A stretch of 8,215 bases of DNA from Bacilli bacterium (GTDB lineage Bacteria; Bacillota_I; Bacilli_A; RF39; UBA660). A program made the position numbers and the translations under genes. The notes below the pieces were generated by a model. It ran no database searches, was not told the DNA's origin, and was given only the letters and a program-made list of their open reading frames with translations. The DNA lies in NCBI GenBank assembly GCA_028708005.1, contig JAQVZV010000031.1, forward strand, positions 1-8,215, read 5' to 3'. This document shows, piece after piece, positions 1-4,757 of the stretch; position 1 is the first letter of the stretch, and every line of letters begins with the position of its first letter.

Positions 1-189
1 ACTGTTGGGCGTGACTATACAAAAGAAGAAGTACAAGCAATTGAAGATGACATTGAAGAACACACCAATACTAATACTGAAATATCAGGATGCAAAAGAG
101 TAGAATTTAATATTGATGGTAATTCGAGTCCTTATTATTTTACTTGCCAATTTAAAGCTGATGGCAAATGGTATATTTTTGGCGATTAA
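1..189 (+). CDS. C-terminal end of a small Cys-containing protein, probable lipoprotein paralog (partial)
   Basis: The reading frame is open from the first base and ends with TAA at 187-189, giving the last 62 residues of a protein whose start lies outside the window. I do not recognise a named family. Its last 30 residues align without gaps to the C-terminus of the minus-strand lipoprotein at 1036-1497. Both have Cys, then Cys 18 residues later, then Trp 8 residues after that inside KWYIF. About 12 of 30 positions are identical. The fragment is hydrophilic, with many Asp, Glu, Asn and Thr. By analogy with the paralog it is probably an exported lipoprotein, but the signal peptide is not visible here. 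The function is unknown. Confidence 0.75.
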   Translation, partial: TVGRDYTKEEVQAIEDDIEEHTNTNTEISGCKRVEFNIDGNSSPYYFTCQFKADGKWYIFGD

Positions 190-273
190 TTTATTATTTA
201 ATAAGTTATAATAAATATCGATGGATAACAACCCGTCGTATTTAACAAAGCCCTACATGAGTGATTACTCGAC

Positions 274-296
274 GGCCACCACATGGTGGTTTTTTT
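274..296 (+). terminator. Hairpin with T-tract after the first gene, also the possible right-end hairpin of the IS
   Basis: A CCACC/GGTGG stem (276-280 and 285-289) is extended by two G-T pairs and followed by seven T (290-296), as in a Rho-independent terminator on the plus strand. It could stop transcription from the gene ending at 189. It also lies downstream of tnpA, where IS200/IS605 elements carry their right-end hairpin, so it may belong to the IS and serve both roles. Confidence 0.55.
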
Positions 297-341
297 GTCT
301 GCCAATTGTTTTTGACTCTCTTGCTAACCCTTAAAAGGGTC

Positions 342-791
342 CTAATATTCTTTTACACTTCTTTTGTCCAAAAGGATATCTTCTGTTTCTTGCTCTCTTA
401 TATATTTTTTTATTGTTGCTTTATTTAATTCCACTGTCGATATATAGTATCCTTTTGCCCCAAAGTTACGATTCCCATACTTATATTTAAGATTTGCGTG
501 ATTTTCATAAATCATCAAACAACTCTTCCCCTTTAAATACTCCATAAATGATGATATACTTATTTTAGGTGGAATCCTGACCAACATGTGTATATGATCC
601 GAACAGGCATTAGCTTCTACTATTTCGATTCCTTTATATTCACAAAGTCTTCTTAGTATTATCCCAATGCCTCTTCTTAACTTTCCATATATTGCTTTTT
701 TCCTAAATTTTGGAGTAAATACCATATGATATTGACAATTCCAGTTGGTATGAGATAACTGATTTTCGTCGATATCTCTCTGCTTGAACAT
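342..791 (-). CDS. tnpA: IS200-type transposase TnpA (HUH Y1 transposase)
   Basis: This 149-residue protein is the single-strand transposase of IS200/IS605 elements. It nicks and rejoins the two ends of the element as single-stranded DNA, using a tyrosine and a metal held by an HUH pair. The HUH motif is His66-Ile-His68 in SDHIHML. The catalytic Tyr130 lies in IKKYIREQ with the usual Gln134 four residues later. Length and the N-terminal HMVFTPKFRKK segment are typical, and no frameshift is visible, so the enzyme looks intact. The start codon is preceded by AAGGAGGTAG, which is complementary to a sequence about 50 bases upstream in the transcript (see 794-853). No tnpB accompanies it. Confidence 0.95.
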   Translation of the reverse strand: MFKQRDIDENQLSHTNWNCQYHMVFTPKFRKKAIYGKLRRGIGIILRRLCEYKGIEIVEANACSDHIHMLVRIPPKISISSFMEYLKGKSCLMIYENHANLKYKYGNRNFGAKGYYISTVELNKATIKKYIREQETEDILLDKRSVKEY

Positions 792-793
792 TC

Positions 794-853
794 CTACCTC
801 CTTTTGACTTATCGCGGTTGGTTGACCACTTTAAGTATATCAGAAGGAGGTAG
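794..853 (-). promoter_or_regulatory. Inverted repeat that can sequester the tnpA ribosome binding site
   Basis: On the tnpA strand the SD segment AAGGAGGTAG (803 to 794) pairs perfectly over 10 bp with CTACCTCCTT (853 to 844). More pairs are possible toward the loop, for example ACTT with AAGT. IS200 tnpA is known to be translationally repressed by a 5' UTR structure that hides the SD, and this fits. A weak extended -10 (TGATATACT, 842 to 834, minus) lies inside the loop. If it is used, the masking arm would be present only in transcripts arriving from upstream. Confidence 0.7.
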
Positions 854-891
854 AAGTGTTTTTGATTTTGCGCTTCCGCTGTTTCAGTTCT

Positions 892-938
892 CACAGGCAT
901 AGCCTGTGGTTTTGTATGCGACCTTTTGAGGTCGCATA
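892..938 (-). repeat. Left-end subterminal hairpins of the IS200 element
   Basis: Two perfect hairpins lie upstream of tnpA: CACAGGC/GCCTGTG (892-898 and 902-908, loop ATA) and TATGCGACC/GGTCGCATA (915-923 and 930-938, six-base loop). A smaller GATGG/CCATC pair (945-949 and 957-961) lies outside them. Such subterminal hairpins are recognised by HUH transposases in single-stranded DNA. Neither large hairpin has a T-tract, so they are unlikely to be terminators. Confidence 0.65.
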
Positions 939-1035
939 ATAAAAGATGGGGATTATCCATCCTCACCAAATATTATAGAACCATTATAGTTAGAATTTTT
1001 ATTCATCCACACTATTTGACAAAGAACCTAAGAAA

Positions 1036-1497
1036 TTAAAATTCAAATATATACCATTTCTTATCTTCTTTTACTTTACAGGCAGTAGAGTCATCTAAAT
1101 ATTTATCATCAAAATAAACATCCACTTTTTTACACTCTAAAAATTCCCGGTTAGTATCAAATTTTTCATTCCACCATTTTTCAGAGTTATCTATAATCTC
1201 TTGAGTGACATTTTCAATCAACTTATAAGTACATTTTTCTTTAGTTTTATAAAACTCTTTTAATTCTTCTTCTGATAGATTATCAAATTCTTTATGCACT
1301 TCTGATGGGTAAAAATAATATAATTCTTCAAGATCACGAAAACCTGTTGTTGTTATTATATCGCAAAATCCTCCGTATAAAGATTCAAAAGATTTGTTAT
1401 ATTTATTTGCTACTTCTCCCTCCTTGGAAATATCAGATCCACACCCTGATAATACAAATAGAAAAACAAATGCAACTGGTAATACTTTTTTTAACAT
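1036..1497 (-). CDS. Small lipoprotein of unknown function
   Basis: The protein has 153 residues. It begins with a lipoprotein signal peptide: Lys3-Lys4, a hydrophobic stretch (5-17) and the lipobox L-S-G-C with Cys19 as the lipidation site, so it should be anchored on the outer face of the membrane. The mature part is acidic and rich in Lys, Glu and Tyr, with Cys45, Cys89, Cys122 and Cys140. No enzymatic motif is visible. Residues 122-151 match the end of the gene at 1-189 with identical Cys-Cys-Trp spacing, so the two are paralogs facing each other across the IS200 element. The SD (AAAGGAG at 1517-1511) is 13 bases from the ATG, which is longer than usual. No closer start codon is available. 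Confidence 0.8.
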   Translation of the reverse strand: MLKKVLPVAFVFLFVLSGCGSDISKEGEVANKYNKSFESLYGGFCDIITTTGFRDLEELYYFYPSEVHKEFDNLSEEELKEFYKTKEKCTYKLIENVTQEIIDNSEKWWNEKFDTNREFLECKKVDVYFDDKYLDDSTACKVKEDKKWYIFEF

Positions 1498-1525
1498 ACT
1501 TCTAATAAAACTCCTTTCTATATTA

Positions 1526-1556
1526 AATATAGCATAAAATTCAAATATTTCGACAA
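1526..1556 (-). promoter_or_regulatory. Probable promoter of the lipoprotein gene (extended -10)
   Basis: On the minus strand TGCTATATT (1534 to 1526) matches the extended -10 form TGnTATAAT with one mismatch. A -35-like TTGTCG lies at 1556-1551, but the 19-base spacer is long. It is located 29 bases upstream of the ATG at 1497. Confidence 0.45.
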
Positions 1557-1642
1557 TTCGTTAAATATAAATATAAACCCGTAGATTCGCATTTAATATA
1601 TTCTTAATACAACACTTATTAAAATTTAATTTTAATTTGTTT

Positions 1643-1687
1643 TAGTAGGGGGTAGTAGGAGTTGAACCCACAGTAACGATTTTGGAG
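1643..1687 (-). pseudogene. 3' half of a tRNA-Trp(CCA) gene, attachment-site-like scar
   Basis: On the minus strand the sequence from 1687 reads as the 3' half of tRNA-Trp. It has anticodon loop CTCCAAA (anticodon CCA, 1687-1681), 3' anticodon strand ATCGT, short variable loop, T-stem GTGGG/CCTAC enclosing TTCAACT, and acceptor strand TACCCCC (1654-1648). The T-arm closely resembles tRNA-Trp of other Firmicutes as I recall it. There is no 5' half: the upstream sequence cannot pair with the anticodon or acceptor strands, and the matching GGGGGTA is missing. The 3' end reads TACTA instead of ending in a clean CCA. This is what remains when an element integrates into the 3' half of a tRNA gene. 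Confidence 0.7.
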
Positions 1688-1771
1688 TAACGGGTAAATT
1701 GATGAACTAGGTCATAAAAATATCAAGTTTTTTGACACAATAAATAAAGGTGATGAATGCGAAGATGTTTT

Positions 1772-2275
1772 TTAATCTAATTCATTAAAATATGGGAGAT
1801 CCGATAGTGGAATAAAAGTATTTTCTTGCATCATTTTACTTATTTCGTCTTTTGTGGCCCATTTAACATCACATGTTTCATCCGCTTGAAATACCACTTT
1901 AGAAATATCAACTTCTTAAGTAAATAACCATACATCAATGAATTCTCCGCGATCTTTGTCATCATCTACATAATGTATAATTTTTTTAAATAACTCTCCG
2001 TTTTCTGAAATAAAAGTAATTCCAAGTTCTTCATTTGTTTCTTTTAAGGCTGTTGTTAAACTATCATCGCCTGTAATAGCGCTACCAATTGTACACCCCC
2101 ACAGATTTAGCCATCTTTTATTGTCAGTTCTTTTTGCGATAAGATACTCTCCCTTTGTATTTTTAATCCATACATTTATGATAAGATGAAAATCCCCAGA
2201 TTTCATCCATCCTCTTTCCATTGTTCGGCCAGTGATTTTTCCATCTTTATCCAATACATCCCAAAGTTCTTTCAT
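1772..2275 (-). pseudogene. Nudix hydrolase gene with in-frame nonsense codon
   Basis: Nudix proteins hydrolyse nucleoside diphosphates linked to another group. The ATG at 2275 has a good SD (AGGAG, 2288-2284, 8-base spacing). The first segment has 119 residues and ends at TAA (1918-1916) right after VDVWLFT-like sequence (DVWLFT). The same frame then stays open for 47 more residues (EVDISKVVFQADETCDVKWA onward) to TAA at 1774-1772. That matches the C-terminal part a Nudix protein of about 167 residues should have, so the gene is broken by one stop codon. The Nudix box (residues 64-86) is also weakened: the first Glu is Asp70 and the Arg is Lys78, while Glu79, Glu82 and Glu83 remain. The N-terminus (ELWDVLDKDGKITGRTMERG) is typical of the YfcD-like subgroup. 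A truncated product may still be made. Confidence 0.85.
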
Positions 2276-2296
2276 TTCATCTTCTCCTTATTTTAT

Positions 2297-2302
2297 ATTA
2301 TA
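2297..2302 (-). promoter_or_regulatory. -10 element upstream of the Nudix gene
   Basis: A perfect TATAAT on the minus strand (2302-2297) lies 21 bases upstream of the ATG at 2275. No good -35 is visible at the proper distance (ATAGAT or TATAGA only). Confidence 0.4.
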
Positions 2303-2369
2303 CAATATTTATTTAAAGAATCTATAAAAAAGGATTGTTTGCCAGTTACCTATCTTCCATAGAACAACC

Positions 2370-2394
2370 AAAAGGTCTATAATTGTAGACTTTT
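2370..2394. terminator. Weak bidirectional terminator between the 2408-2791 gene and the Nudix gene
   Basis: GTCTA/TAGAC (2375-2379 and 2386-2390) forms a short stem flanked by AAAA on one side and TTTT on the other. It lies just past the stop codon of the minus-strand gene ending at 2408. The stem is short, so efficiency is doubtful. Confidence 0.45.
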
Positions 2395-2407
2395 ATAAAT
2401 ACTACAT

Positions 2408-2791
2408 CTACTCATCTTGTTTTCCCCTACAAAATCTTTTCAATGGCCTGGTGCAATCATAATACTTTTCGTCATCATCGCATTTATTATGATGAAAGCA
2501 AGGCTTACCAATCTCTATTATTTTATTTAACTTGTTTAATAAAATCCATTGTTTCATAATAATTTTTTCTAAAAAATCAGATATAATCTTAGAAAAATCC
2601 ATCACTTCTTTTATCTCATTACAAAACGGGAAATCCGTTTTATTACCTACAAAGGCTTGAATTTTTTCTGCTTCAGCATTTATTAAATGCGAAATTGAAA
2701 TTTCCTCCATTGCAACAGATTCCAACAAGTCAATTACAACACATTTCAAACTTGGTCTATGTTTATTCTCGGGTATTTGAGGCATACTCAT
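2408..2791 (-). CDS. Small protein with HLINAEAEKIQ core, possible spore-associated family
   Basis: I chose the ATG at 2791 (127 residues) because AAAGGAGGAG lies 7 bases upstream. The longer reading frame, to 2833, has no SD and would cover the promoter. Residues 21-45 contain DLLESVAMEE and SHLINAEAEKIQ, a helical segment shared with the broken gene at 3044-3341. From memory, similar (A/S)H(I/L).NAE.EK segments occur in small, often sporulation-related Firmicute proteins, but I cannot name the family or function. The C-terminal third is Cys/His-rich: Cys98, His100, His101, Cys104, Cys113 and Cys121, with basic residues at the end, which suggests metal binding or disulfide cross-linking. There is no signal peptide or membrane segment. 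The gene diverges from its paralog. Confidence 0.75.
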   Translation of the reverse strand: MSMPQIPENKHRPSLKCVVIDLLESVAMEEISISHLINAEAEKIQAFVGNKTDFPFCNEIKEVMDFSKIISDFLEKIIMKQWILLNKLNKIIEIGKPCFHHNKCDDDEKYYDCTRPLKRFCRGKQDE

Positions 2792-2813
2792 ATTTTCTCC
2801 TCCTTTATAACTC

Positions 2814-2842
2814 ATTATATGTGTTATTGTCACTATTGTTAA
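2814..2842 (-). promoter_or_regulatory. Promoter of the 2408-2791 gene (SigA- or SigK-like)
   Basis: On the minus strand TTAACA (2842-2837) and TATAAT (2819-2814) are separated by 17 bases, a near-consensus SigA promoter. The same bases also read as AC-N16-CATATAAT, the form recognised by the late mother-cell sigma factor SigK, which would fit a spore protein. The 25 bases 2814-2838 recur at 6803-6827 with one mismatch, and the distance to AAAGGAGG is the same there. The transcript start would lie only about 16 bases before the ATG. Confidence 0.6.
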
Positions 2843-2849
2843 AAACTAT

Positions 2850-2927
2850 AACAGCTTTCTTTTAAAAAACATTAACGAGAACAAGAAAGTTCAAACTAGT
2901 TGAATGCTGTTTCGAGTTTTTTAAAAG
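2850..2927. repeat. Nested inverted repeats between divergent paralogs (three-way-junction-like)
   Basis: Three sets of complementary segments nest contiguously: AACAGC/GCTGTT (2850-2855 and 2906-2911), CTTTCTT/AAGAAAG (2855-2861 and 2883-2889) and TTCAA/TTGAA (2890-2894 and 2900-2904). Together they could fold as a three-way junction. A 12-base perfect inverted pair, CTTTTAAAAAAC/GTTTTTTAAAAG (2859-2870 and 2916-2927), overlaps the second stem and is a competing fold. The block lies upstream of both predicted divergent promoters, so it may act as DNA (protein binding) rather than RNA. AT-richness raises the chance background. Confidence 0.5.
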
Positions 2928-2979
2928 TTCATATCATGAAATAGATAAGATAATAATTGTTTAATTTTGATATTATATC

Positions 2980-2987
2980 CATACAAT
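2980..2987 (+). promoter_or_regulatory. Possible SigE-type -10 element for the 3044 gene
   Basis: CATACAAT matches the sporulation SigE -10 consensus (CATACAMT), 56 bases upstream of the ATG. The -35 region 14 bases upstream (GTTTAAT) is a poor match, so the assignment is tentative. Confidence 0.35.
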
Positions 2988-3043
2988 GAAATTATTCCCA
3001 TCACTCAATATAACTTAAAAAACTTTAAGGAGGTGATTATATT

Positions 3044-3341
3044 ATGGGATTACCTGTAATTCCTGAAAAGACTCAACCAGAAGCATTCACTGATTTACTT
3101 GAATCTATAGCTTTAGAAGAAGTTGGTTTAGCACACTTAATAAACGCTGAAGCGGAAAAAGTACTCGGCAGCTGATTTGATGATAACAGAGGGCGAAGGA
3201 AGAATGACGCCTGAAGAAGTAATAGAATTCCAAAAGGAAATTATTAAAGTTATCCAAACTGCAATAAAAATGCAAATGTTACTTCAATTCAAGTTAGAAA
3301 CTACATTAGAAGCTAAACTCAAATTGGAAGCCGCAGATTAA
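3044..3341 (+). pseudogene. Frameshifted paralog of the 2408-2791 gene
   Basis: The start is secure: AAGGAGGTGAT (3027-3037) precedes the ATG. The first frame gives 43 residues and stops at TGA 3173-3175, just after DLLESIALEE and HLINAEAEKV, the core shared with the 2408-2791 gene. The next frame then stays open from about 3168 to TAA at 3339-3341, encoding a helical segment with FQKEIIKVIQTAIKMQMLLQ. Removing one G from the GG in CTCGGCAGC (about 3166-3167) joins the halves into one protein of about 98 residues reading KVLAADLMIT across the join. The gene is therefore broken by a one-base insertion, or there is a sequencing error. No slippery sequence for programmed frameshifting is visible. 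A strong terminator follows at 3413. The function is unknown, possibly spore-related. Confidence 0.8.
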
Positions 3342-3412
3342 AACAATAATCAATAGTTACAATTGAAACCTGTAAGGATTTATTGTTGAATACCCCTGAC
3401 CCATGCATCATT

Positions 3413-3443
3413 AAAACTTTGGTACGAAATACCAAAGTTTTTT
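3413..3443 (+). terminator. Strong Rho-independent terminator
   Basis: There is a perfect 12-bp stem, AAAACTTTGGTA/TACCAAAGTTTT (3413-3424 and 3430-3441), with loop CGAAA and a run of six T (3438-3443). It ends transcription of the frameshifted gene at 3044-3341. The A-run on the other arm could let it work on the minus strand as well. Confidence 0.9.
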
Positions 3444-3451
3444 GATATAAT
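3443..3451 (+). promoter_or_regulatory. Extended -10 promoter of the acetyltransferase operon, overlapping a terminator
   Basis: TGATATAAT (3443-3451) is a perfect extended -10. Its first T is the last base of the terminator's T-run. No good -35 is present at 17 bases (TTGGTA is too far). The predicted start (about 3458) falls at the SD of the next gene, so the leader would be extremely short. The true start may differ. Confidence 0.5.
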
Positions 3452-3468
3452 TTAAGAGGAGGTAATTT

Positions 3469-4017
3469 ATGAATACTTTATATTTAAAAGTTCCTACTTA
3501 TAATGAATTATATTATAAAAAACACTTGCAAGAAGACCCTCATACAATGGATTATAATGCTGGTTATGATCTTAACTTTAAAGGATATGATAAATCAACT
3601 GGGTGTATCGCATTCCCCGAAGAAAAATGGGAAGATTGGTATAATAATCAAAAAAATAAAGACCATAATTTTTACGCATATATATGTAAAAAAGAAAATA
3701 ATGAATTTATTGGTAGTGTAAATTTTCATTTCAATTTTGAAACAAATAGATATGATTGTGGCATACTTATTGAAGCGAAACATAGAGGCCAAGGTTATAG
3801 CGAGGAAGCTTTAAGATTACTTGTTGAAACAGCATTTAATAAATATAATATTGATACTCTTTATGATAACTTTCCCGTCACCAGAACCAGTGCTATAAAA
3901 GCATTTGAAAGAGTAGGCTTTAAACCTAGTGGTGGAACATATTTTATGAAAAAGTTTGGTAAAGACGAGGAAATAATAATATTTAAATTAGAGAAGAAAG
4001 ATTATATTTTACTATAA
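3469..4017 (+). CDS. GNAT family N-acetyltransferase
   Basis: The protein has 182 residues. GNAT enzymes transfer an acetyl group from acetyl-CoA to an amine. The acetyl-CoA-binding motif A is visible as CGILIEAKHRGQGYSEEALR (97-116), with the R/Q-x-x-G-x-G/A type loop at Arg106-Gly-Gln-Gly109. A beta-strand region (FIGSVNFHF, 80-88) comes before it. The C-terminal SAIKAFERVGFKPSG (141-155) is the usual GNAT motif B region. The ATG has a strong SD (GAGGAGG) 6 to 7 bases upstream. The substrate cannot be read from sequence. Soluble RimJ/RimL-like enzymes of this type modify protein N-termini, small molecules or antibiotics. The gene at 4037 follows by 19 bases with its own SD, so the two are probably co-transcribed. 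Confidence 0.9.
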   Translation: MNTLYLKVPTYNELYYKKHLQEDPHTMDYNAGYDLNFKGYDKSTGCIAFPEEKWEDWYNNQKNKDHNFYAYICKKENNEFIGSVNFHFNFETNRYDCGILIEAKHRGQGYSEEALRLLVETAFNKYNIDTLYDNFPVTRTSAIKAFERVGFKPSGGTYFMKKFGKDEEIIIFKLEKKDYILL

Positions 4018-4036
4018 TATAGCTAGGAGCGATACT

Positions 4037-4315
4037 ATGCATAGATACACTGAAAAAATAGATGGACAATTTGTCATCAATGATAAACATATAAATTCTA
4101 ATGATAATGGCTACTATGGAGATGCTGTTGACAAATTAGCAGTATTTGAGGACATTATTGATGATATATTATTAAAACAAAATGAAATATCTCAAGAATT
4201 AAAAATACTCCGCAATGAACAACAAACTAAATCATATAGATTTAGACAATTATTAGGGCAAAAACTTACAAATAGTGCGTTAATATCAATATTCGAGTCA
4301 TACAAATTGATGTAA
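4037..4315 (+). CDS. Small phage-like conserved protein of unknown function
   Basis: The protein has 92 residues. The ATG has an SD (AGGAG, 4025-4029, 7-base spacing). The N-terminus (MHRYTEKIDGQFVIN, then AVDKLAVFED) follows a pattern common in small phage and mobile-element proteins, where a short strand-rich segment is followed by (A/V)DKLA.(Y/F)ED. The rest is helical and probably coiled-coil (residues 50-70, KQNEISQELKILRNEQQ), ending in a Leu-rich segment (QLLGQKLTNSALISIFESY). No catalytic motif, signal peptide or membrane segment is seen. Its proximity to the acetyltransferase suggests a shared transcript, and the resemblance suggests a mobile-element origin. Its role is unknown. Confidence 0.75.
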   Translation: MHRYTEKIDGQFVINDKHINSNDNGYYGDAVDKLAVFEDIIDDILLKQNEISQELKILRNEQQTKSYRFRQLLGQKLTNSALISIFESYKLM

Positions 4316-4419
4316 TTATCAAATAACAATAAAATATTACAAAAAACACGATATGTATAACGACCAATATTTCTCCAATTGAATATCCTATTATAGAAGT
4401 ATATAAAAGGAGGGAGAAA

Positions 4420-4596
4420 ATGATAGGTTCTTGTGGATATGGAGCTCCTCTTTATGGGGGAGGTTATCCGTGTGGTGGTTACCCATATGGTGGTTACCCA
4501 TATGGCGGTGGTGGCATAGGTATAATTTGGATTATAATAGTAATTGCTATTTTATTCTTCTTATTCCGTGGTTGTTGTCCACGCCCCGTATGTTAA
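4420..4596 (+). CDS. 58-residue Gly/Tyr-rich single-pass membrane protein, YjcZ-like sporulation protein
   Basis: The small gene starts at ATG 4420 with AGGAGG 6 bases upstream (4408-4413) and ends at TAA 4594-4596. The first 32 residues are Gly-, Tyr- and Pro-rich, with three GGYPx repeats (GGYPC, GGYPY, GGYPY). A transmembrane segment follows (residues 33-49, IGIIWIIIVIAILFFLF). The tail is short, basic and Cys-rich: RGCCPRPVC. Glycine/tyrosine-rich N-terminus plus one membrane helix recalls the YjcZ-type sporulation proteins and small spore-coat proteins of Firmicutes. I judge this by composition and layout rather than a strict motif. The five Cys residues (two N-terminal, three in the tail) suggest cross-linking. 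A strong terminator follows. No convincing promoter was found upstream. Confidence 0.8.
   Translation: MIGSCGYGAPLYGGGYPCGGYPYGGYPYGGGGIGIIWIIIVIAILFFLFRGCCPRPVC
4459..4503 (+). repeat. 15-bp tandem repeat inside the small Gly/Tyr-rich gene
   Basis: GGTGGTTACCCATAT occurs twice exactly (4474-4488 and 4489-4503), preceded by a diverged copy (GGAGGTTATCCGTGT, 4459-4473). In frame this gives GGYPC-GGYPY-GGYPY. The exact identity of the last two copies suggests recent duplication, and the copy number may vary between strains. Confidence 0.85.
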
Positions 4597-4630
4597 GAAT
4601 TTAGACATATCAACAATAAATACTTATTAC

Positions 4631-4663
4631 ATAAAATAAACGACCTCGAGTCGTTTATTTTAT
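4631..4663 (+). terminator. Terminator after the small Gly/Tyr-rich gene
   Basis: There is a perfect 14-bp stem, ATAAAATAAACGAC/GTCGTTTATTTTAT (4631-4644 and 4650-4663), with loop CTCGA. The 3' arm is T-rich but not a pure T-run. It is symmetric enough to work on both strands. Confidence 0.75.
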
Positions 4664-4710
4664 TGTTATATTTTATCTCTCTTAAAATTACTTAAAGTTT
4701 ATTCTGGATA

Positions 4711-4719
4711 TGGTATAAT
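4711..4719 (+). promoter_or_regulatory. Extended -10 promoter of the beta-propeller gene
   Basis: TGGTATAAT (4711-4719) is a perfect extended -10 element. The -35 region is poor (CTTAAA at 4691-4696, 17-base spacing). The transcript would start near 4726, about 30 bases before the ATG. Confidence 0.65.
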
Positions 4720-4757
4720 TAAAAGTATAAAGAATAGGGATAGATAAAGGAGAAGAT

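Larger units (their letters stand above)
220..961 (-). mobile_element. IS200-type insertion sequence (IS200/IS605 family, tnpA only)
   Basis: One HUH transposase gene is flanked by short imperfect or perfect palindromes rather than long terminal inverted repeats, and there is no tnpB. This is the IS200 group layout. On the tnpA strand the left-end side has hairpins at 915-938 and 892-908. The right-end side has a palindrome just after the stop (ACCCTT/AAGGGT, 327-340), a hairpin at 276-289 and a CCGTCG/CGACGG pair (233-238 and 270-275). The exact cleavage sites are not determined. The given limits are the outer edges of a 9-bp inverted pair, GATGGATAA (220-228) and TTATCCATC (953-961), and the real ends probably lie slightly inside. 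The size of about 0.7 kb suits IS200. The element sits between two convergent lipoprotein-like genes. Confidence 0.8.

Noticed and set aside
189..216. AT-only 9-bp inverted repeat (ATTTATTAT/ATAATAAAT) after the first gene
   Set aside because: It has no G-C pairs and no T-run, so it is a poor terminator and is expected by chance in such AT-rich DNA.
703..969. Minus-strand reading frame of 88 codons across the IS left end
   Set aside because: It overlaps tnpA out of frame and runs through the subterminal hairpins and the masked SD. It has no SD of its own and a composition unlike a protein.
1618..1636. 19-base palindrome (ATTAAAATT-T-AATTTTAAT) near the tRNA fragment
   Set aside because: It is AT-only low-complexity sequence with no clear terminator features.
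2792..2833. Upstream extension of the 2408-2791 gene to an ATG at 2833
   Set aside because: The extension contains the SD and the promoter of the gene and has no SD before it.
3503..3792. Two short frames on either strand inside the acetyltransferase gene
   Set aside because: They are shadows of the real gene, with low-complexity translations and no SD.
4379..4407. TTGAAT-17-TATAAA as a promoter for the small Gly/Tyr-rich gene
   Set aside because: The -10 abuts the SD at 4408, so a transcript starting from it would lack the ribosome binding site.
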